DNA of 64,000 nt from Paralithodes platypus (GCA_032716605.1 CM064552.1:16498038-16562037), one strand, 5' to 3'. Positions 43,001 through 52,409 are shown, counted from the stretch's first letter. Program-made: numbers and translations. The notes: a model not told the origin generated them from the sequence alone.

Positions 43001-44604
43001 GGGACAGTGTTCAGATGAGGCCGGTCGTAGACCTGTCTTATCTGAATCTTCACATTCACAACGAATCTTTCAGAATGTTAACAGTACACCAAATCAGGCT
43101 AACACTTCCACCGGGAGGTTGGATGTGTTCACTAGACCTGACAGACGCCTATTGGCACGTATCGGTCAACAAAAGATTTCAAAGGTTTTTGGCCTTACGG
43201 ATCAGGCACCAAAATTTTGTTTTTCAGAGGATGCCGTTCGGCTTGAACCTAGCACCTCGATTATTCACAAAACTAGTCCGGCAAGCCCTGATGCCATTGT
43301 TAAAACAGGGGATCAGAGTGTTGTGGTATCTAGACGACTGGCTGGTGGTGGCAGAGACACAACAATTATGCATAAAACATGTCAATATCATTTTAAATCA
43401 TGTCAAAACTCTAGGCTTCAAGGTAAATCTGGTAAAGTCAAACCTTGTTCCCTCACGAGTAATTCAGTGGATAGGGCTGGTCTGGGACACCGCCGCTCTC
43501 ACTCTGAGTCAGAGTGTGGACAATCGCAACAGGTTTCGCAGGAAACTGTTCAGGTTTCTTCACAGTCTGACTACGACGCGAAGGGTCTGGGAGTCTCTGG
43601 TCGGCTCTCTCAACTGGATTCAACTAACTGTCAAGTTGGGCCGGTTGAAAGTAAAACGATTAATATTGGAAGGCAACAAATATTTCCCGCTCTTACCGGC
43701 GGGAAAATTATGGCCCATCCCGAAATTAATCCACACCTTACTAGCGGTCTGGGCGAAGAGGGAAACATTGCACTCAATAATGTCATGGACCTCTCCTCCA
43801 CCAACGGTATGGGTAGACACGGATGCGTCAGGCACAATAGGGTGGGGATTTCAGTCAAATCAGGGGCACCAGGGTCAGGGGCTTTGGTCCCACTTAGAAA
43901 TCTCTCACATCAATGTCAAAGAATTACTAGTCCCCTTGTATTTCCTTCAGGCTCACGGCCCGGCGTTACGGGGCAAGTCGGTGGCCTTCAGAATGGACAA
44001 TCTGAATGCAGTCCACTGTATTCAGAAACAAGGGTCAACGAGGTCAAGGAAGTTGCTAAACGTGTCGGAAGAGATTTTTGCTCTAGCCAACAGTCTAGAT
44101 ATTTATCTTCACGCATCTTATCTCCCAGGCGTAGCGAACGTCTGGGCAGACGCTCTGTCCCGGAGACAGAGCACGAAAGTAGAATGGGAGCTCAAGCAAC
44201 CCATTTTCAACCTAATGATTGCAGAGCTCTCCCATCCACAAGTGGATCTTTTTGCGTCCGAGGAGACTCACAAACTCCCTCTATACCTCACCCGCCGGGC
44301 GAAAACGCCGGCAGGGGGGCCAGACGCCCTAGTGACAGACTGGAACAGATGGAGCTCCATCTATCTGTTTCCACCGCCAGATGCGTCACTAATGTGCCAC
44401 GTAGTGAACAAACTACGAGATTATCGAGGCTTAGTCTCGCTAATCGCGCCCCTGTGGCCGGCGCAGTTGTGGTACCAGCAATTGAAAATGTGGTGCCCGG
44501 ACCCGGTATCGCTCCCGGTCGGGTATTTCCACTTAGACACGATTGGCAACCTAGCGACCTCGCTGACTTTTGCATTATGGACATTCAGGAGGCCAAGTGG
44601 CTAG
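40078..44604 (+). CDS. DIRS1-like gag-RT-RNase H polyprotein (1,508 aa)
   Basis: This is the main protein of the element. Residues 11-58 hold a cysteine cluster (C11, C16, C27, C30, C33, C46, C49, C58), likely zinc-binding. Residues 145-215 are Arg-Ser-rich and basic. A helical gag-like part spans about 640-810. The RT lies at about 960-1170, with LFLVPKRDS, RPVVDLSYLN, CSLDLTDAYWH (motif A), RMPFGLNLAPRLF (motif B) and YLDD at about 1084. RNase H follows with VDTDASGTIGWG at about 1244 and NVWADALSRR at about 1355. The QVDLFASEETHKLPLY region at about 1389 is the DIRS methyltransferase-like part. No stop or frameshift. DIRS gag and pol are often separate; here they share one frame. Confidence 0.92.
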   Translation: MATVAPVFALCTTPACAGIPIFAHTLCIRCVKCLDRSRGLWVMRNCSFCSQLAVKVLCDNDKTAAVALREVRQQMSAYTTIVAHKSLQCDNVPLWDRLISEHPPPKRSSRVTSIKPAETGQGSVSSAATPKRPREPTPPVSASSSRARSRSRSPLRHQSSSRASSPASKKSRTEGSTSGHGEESSRSKNSSRSHRSHKSSKKDSHKRKSSRHSPTSSASHRTSTPDRVCVKAQESSAAPVPKEDLPLNILTLELESSGGSVIENVSDSQESVGQGLGVWRFAQPGSDHPRPTQTSHTVADVHRDAAIPSSIPDLSWQQGTPASAGSSQEDQEEKDEVSIISEMEGQGSGSGLDAAQDTNDSPVSSSSNQFVTAQEINGLLTNLLSKFFGQQQENPTMDLGAPTTSSTVRPLMTSIDLSKIPNPPTLLTSGITRPATAALTTSNVRVITDVNPPPLRKVAMPLLYGPDESWVLLNPSKPELAQPTLSGELPVPREWVIQGNKSKKLRAVDTLGNVLDVNIKAIPSYYHQDYFVYASKPALPPASASKLFSDWSKLDGFNDIKTLSALTPELDLQTVTDDAANPVLKVGQLGPGPWVDWEVEAQNFATTFTSKSSHQIPQDTHSWFSMPVGSAGGVPSALFSFLAAPKINLCELKDPFTTPTPTHLDREFRLRVKAFRLFSQYIVSQQVAKSLLRSTQAIADADARRSVELSRRLILQSSIQSLGDIRTALLEAVRARQELRMSLVRKLPDRIANQVVMSPVLTPSLMTPEVWRTVFNMAQAVKHSPTPSKKPAFNFPKPRPTTKAQPGGSKPFLPPKSSHSPQGQYRHRQSRFSGQRGRGQNTRSGPVFGQHQPAGKASSTTNPTIKKLKSLSLPVPTLRPEEPRVVQPANPCLLTGSFRTCHQAWPLNTWARMVARKGITWQWLRRPRLRQPTTANFVSLEVESLAQEMIAKNVIIPVPPNYPVFTSKLFLVPKRDSVQMRPVVDLSYLNLHIHNESFRMLTVHQIRLTLPPGGWMCSLDLTDAYWHVSVNKRFQRFLALRIRHQNFVFQRMPFGLNLAPRLFTKLVRQALMPLLKQGIRVLWYLDDWLVVAETQQLCIKHVNIILNHVKTLGFKVNLVKSNLVPSRVIQWIGLVWDTAALTLSQSVDNRNRFRRKLFRFLHSLTTTRRVWESLVGSLNWIQLTVKLGRLKVKRLILEGNKYFPLLPAGKLWPIPKLIHTLLAVWAKRETLHSIMSWTSPPPTVWVDTDASGTIGWGFQSNQGHQGQGLWSHLEISHINVKELLVPLYFLQAHGPALRGKSVAFRMDNLNAVHCIQKQGSTRSRKLLNVSEEIFALANSLDIYLHASYLPGVANVWADALSRRQSTKVEWELKQPIFNLMIAELSHPQVDLFASEETHKLPLYLTRRAKTPAGGPDALVTDWNRWSSIYLFPPPDASLMCHVVNKLRDYRGLVSLIAPLWPAQLWYQQLKMWCPDPVSLPVGYFHLDTIGNLATSLTFALWTFRRPSG

Positions 44605-44654
44605 CACCATACGGTAGAGATGTGACCAATAAATTACTCAATCAATATACTCAG
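42750..44654 (+). other. Long open frame overlapping RT, in frame with the recombinase
   Basis: In the -1 frame relative to the polyprotein, 635 codons from an ATG at 42750 are free of stops up to the LINE insertion at 44655. They run in frame into the recombinase after the LINE. A shorter model starts the recombinase at the ATG at 44577, overlapping the polyprotein by 28 bases. DIRS elements are known for overlapping RT and recombinase frames. The sequence of the overlapping product resembles no domain I know, so the long version may be chance. Confidence 0.5.
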
Positions 44655-45960
44655 AGGAGTGTGTGGTAACCACCGAGGAATATGTCTTCTAAGCGTAGTA
44701 GGGAAGGTATACAGTAGGGTAGTGATTGAGAGAGTGAGAGTGAGAACGGAGAAATGGATAGGCGACGAGCAGGTTTTTAGGAAGGGAAGATGTTAGATCA
44801 GATTTTTACCCTGAATTGTGTTGTGGAGAAGTATCTGGAGAAGAAACAAAAGGTGTATGTTGCCTTTATGGACTTGGAGAAGGCCTATGACAGAGTGGAT
44901 CGAGAAGGTTTGTGGAAAGTACTTAGAATATACGGAGTAGAGGGCAAGTTGCTGAAAGCAGTGAAGAGCATGTATGAGGGTGCAAAGGCGGCAGTACGTG
45001 TGGAGAGTGAGCAGAGCGAGTTCTTTGACCTGAATGTTTGGTTTGAAACAGGGGTGTGTGCCCCGTGGTTGTTTACTGTATATATGGATGGAGTTATGAA
45101 AGAAATACTATCAAGAGCAGTGGATGTTGGTGTATCGTTGAAAAGGGAGGGAATTGAGTGGAAGCTACCTATACTGCTGTTTGCGGATGATACAGTTCTG
45201 ATGAGGTATAATGAATGGGAGTTGCAGGGTCTGGTAAATGAGTTTGGAACAGTGTGCGAAAAACGGAATTTGAAGGTAAATACGGGGAAGAGCAAGGTTA
45301 TGGTCTTCGAAAGGGGTGAAGTCACAGAGTGTGAGGTGAAGCTGAACGGTCAGGCTATGGAGATCGTCAACTCTTTTAAGTATCTGGGCAGTGTGTTGAG
45401 TAAAGATGGGACTATGGATGAAGAGGTGCGGGAGAGGGTACAACAGGGAGAGGGTTGTAGGAACGCTAAAAGCAGTAACAAGAATAGGGTGGTCAGTATG
45501 GAAGTGAAGAGTCCTTGCATGACAGTGTGGTAATCCCGACACTGACTTACGGAAGCGAAGCATGGACGTTGGTTGAGAGACTCAGACCAAGAGTGAGAGC
45601 AGTGGAAATGAATTACTTAAGGAGTGCGTGCGGAGTTACATGGAGGGATAGACAGACTAATGAGGAAGTAAGAAGGAGGTGTGGTGTGGAGGTAGATGTG
45701 CTGGAAAGTGTGAAAAGGAACAACTTGAGATGGTTCGGCCATATGGAACGTATGGAAAGCGAGAGAATGACTAAGAGGTAGAGCGAGGTGGAGGGACAGA
45801 GGTAGACCGAATATGAGGTGGAAGGATGGAGTGAGGAACTACATGAACGAAGGCGGTGCTGGTTGGTGGGAGGGGCGTCGACTGACTGGGGACAGAGGTG
45901 CATGGGGGCGGTTCGTTCGTGGCCACCCCTTCGGGGATCACGGCGTCAGGCAATAGATAG
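44655..45960 (+). mobile_element. RTE-like LINE inserted in the DIRS recombinase
   Basis: The 1,306 bp 5'-truncated LINE is flanked by atatactcag at 44645-44654 and 45961-45970. It ends ggcaatagatag, a GATA tail. It is nearly identical to 11443-12384 over the shared part. Excision with one duplication restores the recombinase frame exactly. Confidence 0.95.
44790..45950 (+). pseudogene. RTE-like LINE RT, motifs A to C and C-terminal domain
   Basis: The first frame (44790-45533) has YVAFMDLEKAYDRVDREGLW (motif A) and LLFADDTVLM (motif C). A one-base loss at about 45455 and another at about 45510 shift the frame; the second frame (45515-45781) has LTYGSEAWTL and LRWFGHMERM. Motif B appears as VWFETGVCAPWLF with a missing residue around C-APW (LSPW expected). 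A stop at 45779 cuts the C-terminus. Confidence 0.85.
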
Positions 45961-46825
45961 ATATACTCAGTCTACAAAACGACAGTCTCAATCACATTGG
46001 CAAGCCTTTACTTCTTGGATCGTTAGAACAGAACAAACTGTACCCTCAGTGGCATTAGTTTTTAATTATTTGAATTATCTGTTTGAGCAGAAACGTTTAT
46101 CTGTGGTAACATTAAAAAATCACTTAACTGCGATTAGAGTGCCCTTTTTAGACCTTACGGGTCTTTCCATACCGGTAGCGGAGGAAACAGGTTTTATGAG
46201 AGCATGTTTTAAACTCCGCCCACCTCCCCGTCAGCTCATGCCTACTTGGTCTCTGGACAAAGCTTTGTCTTTGCTTCACTCTCGTCTGTACCAAAATACT
46301 GCAGACTTTGCATTACTCTTAAAAAAGGCGGTTTTCCTTTTGGCTTTGGCCACCGGAAACAGAGTGTCTGAGCTGGCGGCGATGAGCAACACACCTAATT
46401 GTCTTAGGTTTGGTAGACTTAATGAATGTATTTCCATTGCACCCTCCCCAGGTTTTGTAGCCAAGAATGAGCATAGTGCACACGTGTTTTCTGAGTTCAC
46501 GGTGCCGGCGTTAAAAAGGGGAAAGGTGCATCATAATCTATGTCCAGTGCAAGCTCTAACCAAATATTTGAGAGTAGCTCCTCGAAACCCCCAAGGTGCT
46601 TTATGGGTAGCAAGTACGGGTAAACGCTTACTTAAACGGCGATTAGCCTCTCTTCTGGTAGAAGTCATTAAAGAAAGTAATCCCGGCGTTGTGGGTCGGG
46701 CCCACGATTTACGCAAATGGGCAGCCTCTTTACGTTTCCTGAAAAAATTTTCAGTCGAAGATATCGCGTCCACGCAGTTGTGGGCGTCTAATCATTTCTG
46801 TCTAGATACTTGTCAGTTGCTCTAG

Positions 46826-47429
46826 ACAAACCTTCCTTACCATGTATAGCTTTAAGGCAGAGGGTCTAGGTGGCCCTGCAGTCACTTTTGTTTACTTTCA
46901 CGGGAAAGGGGGGGGGTGCAGTCAGTTGACATAGGACACCCTAGACCCCGCCGAAGTATGAGAGCTGTGATACAATTTAAGGTTAAAATGTGATATGAAA
47001 TTTCTCAGCGAGAATTGTGCTAGTACAATGTTAAGTACAAAACAACGGTGTTGTTATAGTAGTTTTAGCTGCGAAAGCAATTTAATATTAGAACAATGGA
47101 GTTCCTTTGCAATTTATCTCCAAGTTTATTTTGGGGTTTATTATGTGCACATATAAACTTATAACTTGTTATTTTTGTCACCACTCGTTGAGTGGGGTGC
47201 CTTTGTAACTACAGATCTGTGTTCAGAATCTTCAGGGTTACCCATTTTTTGTCAGGCAGGCTTCTTTGAAGCACGCACCTGCCTGAACCCCCTTTTTCTT
47301 GTATATTTTCGGCCTACGCCGTTGTTAAATATATTTTCAAAAGTAAGAATACTATGTGGTTGTTTTTATTATCTGCTTTTCTAGAGTTATGATATGATTA
47401 CGAATGTCCCCCTCCAGTCTTAGAAATCA
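46826..47429 (+). other. DIRS 3' untranslated region
   Basis: It lies between the recombinase stop and the internal complementary region. gggtctaggtggccc (about 46861) and caccctagacccc (about 46947) form a loose inverted pair. No gene. Confidence 0.6.
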
Positions 47430-47536
47430 GGCATGTTCGTCAATGATGGAGGGGCCACTAATAAATTATAGGTTTGACTCCTGTAAGGAGATAAAGAAAA
47501 CCTAATATTTAGTAGTGGCCCCGTAATCATTGACGA
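47430..47536 (+). repeat. DIRS internal complementary region
   Basis: 47430-47471 is the inverse of the left outer end (37983-38024). 47471-47536 is the inverse of the right outer end (about 47890-47960). Such a region is thought to template the joining of the ends into a circle. Both halves match essentially exactly. Confidence 0.95.
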
Positions 47537-47608
47537 CTGGGGCCCTCCCGACCGTCCCCTTCCCATTCGTTGATGTATTGAGGATTTTGGTTTACTTGAT
47601 ATGTCAGT

Positions 47609-47955
47609 GAAGGAGGAATGACGCCTGAATCAGCGTCTGGTCAGAGATCCACACAAGTACATCCACGATATGATGGAAAGCTTATTAGATAGTTATTCTT
47701 ATTTTCTTTTTCTTTTTATTTTTTACGAAGTTTTGTCGTAGTGAGAACCCAATTCATAATGACTGAAGCCATGAGTGAGGTCGCGTGCGCTCATGATGAA
47801 GGCTCCTCAGTTTTGAAATGCTCTGCGCGGTAGATTCAAAACTACGGCGGATTAGTGTTTGAAGAGGATGCCTTATGTAATAGGCATGTTCGTCAATGAT
47901 TACGGGGCCACTACTAAATATTAGGTTTTCTTTATCTCCTTACAGGAGTCAAACC
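47609..47955 (+). repeat. DIRS right inverted terminal repeat
   Basis: It is the inverse of the left repeat plus an outer extension of about 31 bases (containing ctttatctccttacaggag). A longer right repeat is also a feature of Dictyostelium DIRS-1. Confidence 0.92.
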
Positions 47956-49107
47956 TATAGTTTAACCCATTCTGTAGGCCATGTAGGCGACGTCCTAGTT
48001 ATTATATCGTGGCTTCATGGCAACTAGGCCTATTAGATGATTATATTAATCTTTAGAAGGATCTCAGGCAGCTCAGAGGATTATTGAGATAGTTTGTATT
48101 CTTGTAATGGTTAGAGATCCTTCCTACACTTAGTAAAATCATCTATTCTAATAGTTGCCAGAGTATGGGTTAACTATAGCATAATGATAATCATATGATA
48201 AAGGTAAAATTGATGGTATCTTCAATATGGTAGATTATAATCTACCATATTGCAGATACGGTCATTTATACTTTTATGATTTATCATCTGATTTTGGCAT
48301 CAAATCAAGGGTTTACCTATAGTTTTAGGCGAGATTATTTTGGATGTTGCTTAGGCTAAAATCCAAATACTTTTAAAATTTAGCTTAAAGGTTTAGATGT
48401 GGTTTAGAATTTAATTTTCCTTATTTCAGAGCATTGTGTAAGATCATGAAACCGTTCCTAGCGAAGAAGGAAAGAGGTTTTACCTTTATTTCTTTAGAAA
48501 ATTGTTTTATTGCATAGGCTAAATACTTTTAGAATTTAGCTTCTAGTTTTAGACGTGGTTTAGAGTCATTTTCATTATTTCAGAGCATTGTGTAAGAAGA
48601 TCACGAAACTATTCCTCATGAAGAAGGAAAGTGGTTTTACCTTTACTGCATTTCTTTTGAAAATTGCTTTATTGCTTAGGCTAAATAGGGACCTACTTTT
48701 AGAATTTAATACTATAGGTTTAGACGTGGTTTAGACTCTGGAGTGCCAATTTAAATATTTCAGAGCATTGTGTAAGATGTAGAAAGAGAAGAAACTGAAA
48801 AAAAAACTGACTTTGAGGAAATCGTAGACCAATTTGCATCAGTAAAAGCAAGGAAGGTGCAGTTGTAATTTTCATTTACAGTAGATGTCAGATGTACCGT
48901 CGTGCAATAATTTGTTAATTAAGTTATTAACGAGATTGACTTATTCTATTATTTATCCTGATAATATGGATTTATGTAATCTAAACGATAGGTGTCAGAT
49001 GTTTGAACAGGGGCTTAAAAAATGTAAACTACAATCCAAACTCAAAATAGGCATCCCTAACACAAAACAATGAACCAAACCTAACACACACACACACATA
49101 TACAGTA
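47956..49107. repeat. AT-rich region with about 162 bp tandem repeat
   Basis: Units begin with taggctaaa at about 48351, 48515 and 48677 and each contain gacgtggtttagag and cagagcattgtgtaaga. A 20 bp near-palindrome (atggtagattataatctaccat) lies at about 48227. The 62-codon frame at 48885-49073 is not recognised and is probably not a gene. A CA repeat lies at 49084-49098. Confidence 0.65.
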
Positions 49108-49567
49108 CAGTAAACCCTCGCTATCTCGGACCTCTAGAAGTCGGAAACCCGGACTACTCAGACTGGCATCGGCCTCTCGGAAAGTTCGCCGTATATCTCG
49201 GAAAATTCAGAGATGTAAGGGGCAAACTCCGAGGGCCCACATGGTCTGTCGGACAGGTGTCATATATCTCGGAAAATTCCGAGATCTAAGGCTACAGTGA
49301 GGTAGAGTAGGACAGTGAAATGGAGAAGGAAAGTTATATTTATAATATAAGTCTGCTGGATACTGTACAGGTACTGTAATTTATCTTGAATCAACGTTGT
49401 TAGTGATAGGGAAGTCTCCGTTTTCTCTGATGGCTCGGACTCCCTCTTCCAATTCGGACATTTTCCTCTCTTAAGTCGGACATAAGTCGGACTTCGGACA
49501 TCTCGGATTTTCGGTCATCTTGGACTGGGTCTCCCCCCAATTAGTCCGAGATAGCGAGGGTTTACTG
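49108..49567. mobile_element. Tigger/pogo-like MITE with reiterated TCGGA words
   Basis: This 460 bp element has perfect TIRs starting CAGTAAACCCTCGCTATCTC at both ends, with TA at 49106-49107 and 49568-49569. TCGGA or its complement recurs more than a dozen times inside. No ORF. Confidence 0.93.

Positions 49568-49607
<40 letters not shown>
49568..49607. repeat. (TA)n microsatellite between two TA MITEs
   Basis: About 18 TA units join the MITE ending 49567 to the one starting 49608. Another TA run follows at 52174-52196. Confidence 0.95.
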
Positions 49608-49610
<3 letters not shown>

Positions 49611-49954
49611 TCAGCCCTCCATTTAACGGACTTTTAGGGGGGAAACAAAGTCCGTTAAGTGCAAAAGTCCGTTAAGTGCAAATTACCTCTGAAAAGTGGT
49701 TAGGCCCTAGCCTATTCATTAATAAAATTACAAAAATTCGGTTTTTCTTACCTTATTTACATACTATGGCACACAATGCTAATATAATTGCCCAATAATG
49801 TATATAATGCTTATTGTTTGGCATTATGAGTATTGTACATATCAGTAATGGGCGAAATTGTAAATAAACCCTATCCTGGAGACGCCATTTGCAATGTTTA
49901 CATTTTGGCGTCCCTGTTCAGTCAAACAATACGGTGCAGGGTCTGTTTTGGTAC

Positions 49955-51619
49955 TTACAGTTTCTTACAGTAGATCCTCTGGAAAAAGGCAAACTATGCC
50001 TGTGTATCCAGCTCAGTACCAGTACTTGCACTGCTGCGGTCGTTCACGGTGTTGGCGGCGGCGGTAGCAGACGCAACATTTTTACTATTCTGTATTTTTG
50101 TTTTATAATCAAACTTCAAATCTTGTCTTCCCCATGCTTTATCAAGATTACTTTCAAACTCCCTTATTGATTCGGAATCGACTACATACTGGGGCAGTGC
50201 GTTCCACTCATTTACCACTCTTTCACAAAATGAGTTCTTTGCCTTCTCAAGCCTATTTCTTTCTTTGTAAATTTTCTTAGAGTGTCCTCTCGTTCTTGTT
50301 CCCTCCCGCATCAAGAAGATACCTTCACACACATCCTCATCGTACTTTCCTGACACTATCTTAAAAGTCTCTATCATATCCCCTCTCTTTCTCCTATATG
50401 CCAGTGTCGGAAGCCCCAGTGTCCTCAACCTCTGCTCATAGCCCGCATTCTTCAACGTTGGTACCAGCTTGCTAGCTCTCCTCTGCACTTTCTCCACTGC
50501 TTCTATATCCTTTACCATATATGGAGCCCACACCTGGTTCGCATATTCCAGGTGCGGCCTAACCAGCGCTGTATATAGATTCCTGAAGATTTCTTCGTCA
50601 AGTGACACAAATGTCCTCCTTATCAGCCCTACAATTCTATTGGCTTTGTTTATCTTTTCCGCTAAATGCTCTGAGAAATTTAACTTATTGTCTATCACTA
50701 CTCCTATATCCTTTTCTGCACTCACTTCCTCCATCGCTTCATACATACTGTATCCTACCTTGTCTATCTCGCTGGTCCCAATCCGCATGTACTCGCATTT
50801 TTTTGGATGAAAAGGCATTAACCAATGCTCAGACCTTCCCTTCATGCCCTCCACATCTCCTTGAAGCAAACCCATATCTTCCTTACTCCTCACTCTTCTA
50901 TACAGTTTAGTGTCATCCGCATACAGGTATACCTCACTTCCATTAGTTATAACTTCAGGCAAGTCGTTGATAAATATAACGAACAGCAGTGGTCCCAACA
51001 CAGATCCCTGAGGTACCCCACTTGTAATTTCCCTCCACCCCGAGCCTATTCCATTCACCAGTACCCTCTGTCTCCGATCTTTCAGGAAGGCTTCTATCCA
51101 TTTCACACATTTCTCCCCTATATTATAGCTTCTAACTTTCTCTATTAACCTTTTATGTGGGACCTTATCGAAGGCCTTCATAAAATCGCAATATACCACA
51201 TCTATTACATCACCATCTTCTAGAATTTGATCCAATCATCTACCACCTTAATTAGCTGTAGTACCGTCGACCTCCCCGGCAAGAATCCGAACTGTCTCCC
51301 ACTGAAAAGTTGGTTTGACTTCATATGATCCATTATTCCTTCTCTAATTACCGTGTCCATTAGTTTACACACAACACTTGTCAAACTGACTGGTCTATAA
51401 TTCCCTGGGTCATTTCTCTTTCCCTTCTTAAATATAGCTGTTATGTTCGCCTCTCTCCAGTCCATCGGGATTTGTCCTGTATTAAACGATACCTCAAATA
51501 ACATTTTCAATGGCTCTACTAACATCTCCCCTCCTTCCTTTATGATTCTTGGGTGTATCCCATCCGGTCCCGGTGACTTACTTCTGTTCATTTTTTCTAT
51601 AGCCCTTCTTATTCTTACA
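49955..51619 (-). mobile_element. CR1-like LINE inserted in the MITE
   Basis: Its edges are defined by the intact MITE copy: gtac at 49951-49954 and 51620-51623 is the apparent 4 bp duplication. The element is 5'-truncated, keeping the RT and the C-terminal region. Its left tip contains ttacagtttcttacag, with no long tail. Confidence 0.88.
49994..51235 (-). pseudogene. CR1-like LINE reverse transcriptase
   Basis: The 413-codon frame has VYCDFMKAFDKVPHKRL (motif A), ITSGVPQGSVLGPLLFVIF (motif B) and LYADDTKLY (motif C), then RPHLEYANQVWAPY and RNRLEKAKNSFCERVVNEWN, typical of CR1-group LINEs. The N-terminal RT part is in the 51619-51220 segment in another frame (KSPGPDGIHPRII, FKKGKRNDPGNYRPVSLTS); a frameshift lies at about 51230. 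The last about 50 residues (Ala/Ser-rich) are probably beyond the conserved end. Confidence 0.88.
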
Positions 51620-52173
51620 GTACGCAATACTGTAGCCTACTATTTTGGATACTACCAAAGTATTCATAGTTCGTAATATTTTATGGGATAAATATAAAGC
51701 AATATCAAAGTGTGTTTTATTTATTACAATAATACCCAATAATACCATAATATATTATGTGGATGCAAATTACGAAATAAAATGCCTACGAAATAAAAAA
51801 ACCGAAAAGGTGACGATATTGTTACTGTACCGAAAGTTCAGTGTACCGGATCGTTGTACCGTAGCGTCAGGCCAAAACGTAAACATTGCAAATGGCGTCT
51901 CCAGGATAGTTACAATTTCGCCCATTACTGATATGTACAATACTCATAATGCCAAACAATAAGCATTATATACATTATTGGGCAATTATATTAGCATTGT
52001 GTACCATAGTGTTTAGTTTATATGTTACATCTGAGTGTGTGTAGACTCGATACCTGTGTGTAGACTCGATATGTCTAAAAAATTTGGTTGATTTTAGAGG
52101 CCTAATTTACCAGCTGGAGTCCGTTAAATCCGAAATCCGTTAAATCGACATCTGTTAAATGGAGCGTCGACTG

Positions 52174-52409
52174 TATATATATATATATATATATATAATT
52201 ATATATACTGTATAGTGTTTCAATTACCTAAATATAGCTCTGAATATGGCTTTAAAATGCTCCTAGAATTGCTCATAATGGGGGGGGGGCCTTACAGCGC
52301 CCCCCCCCCCCCCCCCCCCCCCCCGAACCCCCCAACTGGAGAGGATCGCTGCGCTCGCCCCCCACCCCAGGGGGCGCAATTCCAGTTCTTGCCCTAGGCG
52401 CTATTTTTT
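52174..52409. repeat. TA run, C-rich tract and hAT-like scrap
   Basis: After the TA run (52174-52196) and unremarkable sequence comes a G run (52280-52289), a long C run (about 52300-52324) and gggggcgcaattccag with gccctaggcgc, resembling a hAT end such as 36198-36262. No gene. Confidence 0.4.

Larger units (their letters stand above)
44577..46825 (+). pseudogene. DIRS1-like tyrosine recombinase, split by a LINE
   Basis: The recombinase integrates the circular DNA. Its codons run from 44577 to 44654 and from 45971 to 46825, about 310 aa. Motifs after the LINE: VTLKNHLTAIRVPF, LKLRPPPRQ-like CFKLRPPPRQLMPTW, LALATGNRVSEL with the first catalytic Arg, and AHDLRKWAASL with the HxxR pair (H at 46702). 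Near the end WASNHFCLDTCQLL has Cys (TGT, 46811-46813) about where the nucleophilic Tyr is expected. With the LINE and this change the copy is probably inactive. Confidence 0.85.
37983..47955 (+). mobile_element. DIRS1-like retrotransposon, structurally complete
   Basis: The element has inverted terminal repeats (37983-38298 and 47609-47955), a long leader, a gag-RT-RNase H frame, a tyrosine recombinase frame and an internal complementary region (47430-47536) whose halves complement the two outer ends. This is the full DIRS layout; such elements integrate as circles through a tyrosine recombinase and make no target duplication. Its length is about 8.66 kb without the 1.3 kb LINE. Orientation is plus. 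The long open frame suggests a young copy. Confidence 0.93.
49608..52173. mobile_element. TA-flanked foldback MITE, second copy, split by a LINE
   Basis: Same family as 10298-11197, with tips CAGTCAGCCCTCCATTTAAC and its near-inverse and TA on both sides. Without the LINE (49955-51619) and one gtac it is about 897 bp, against 900 bp for the intact copy. The two copies are very similar throughout. Confidence 0.93.

Noticed and set aside
42300..44600. Minus-strand open frames within the DIRS polyprotein
   Set aside because: They are shadows of the plus-strand coding sequence with no recognisable motif.
48885..49073. 62-codon frame as a host gene
   Set aside because: Too short, no motif, AT-rich repeat context.
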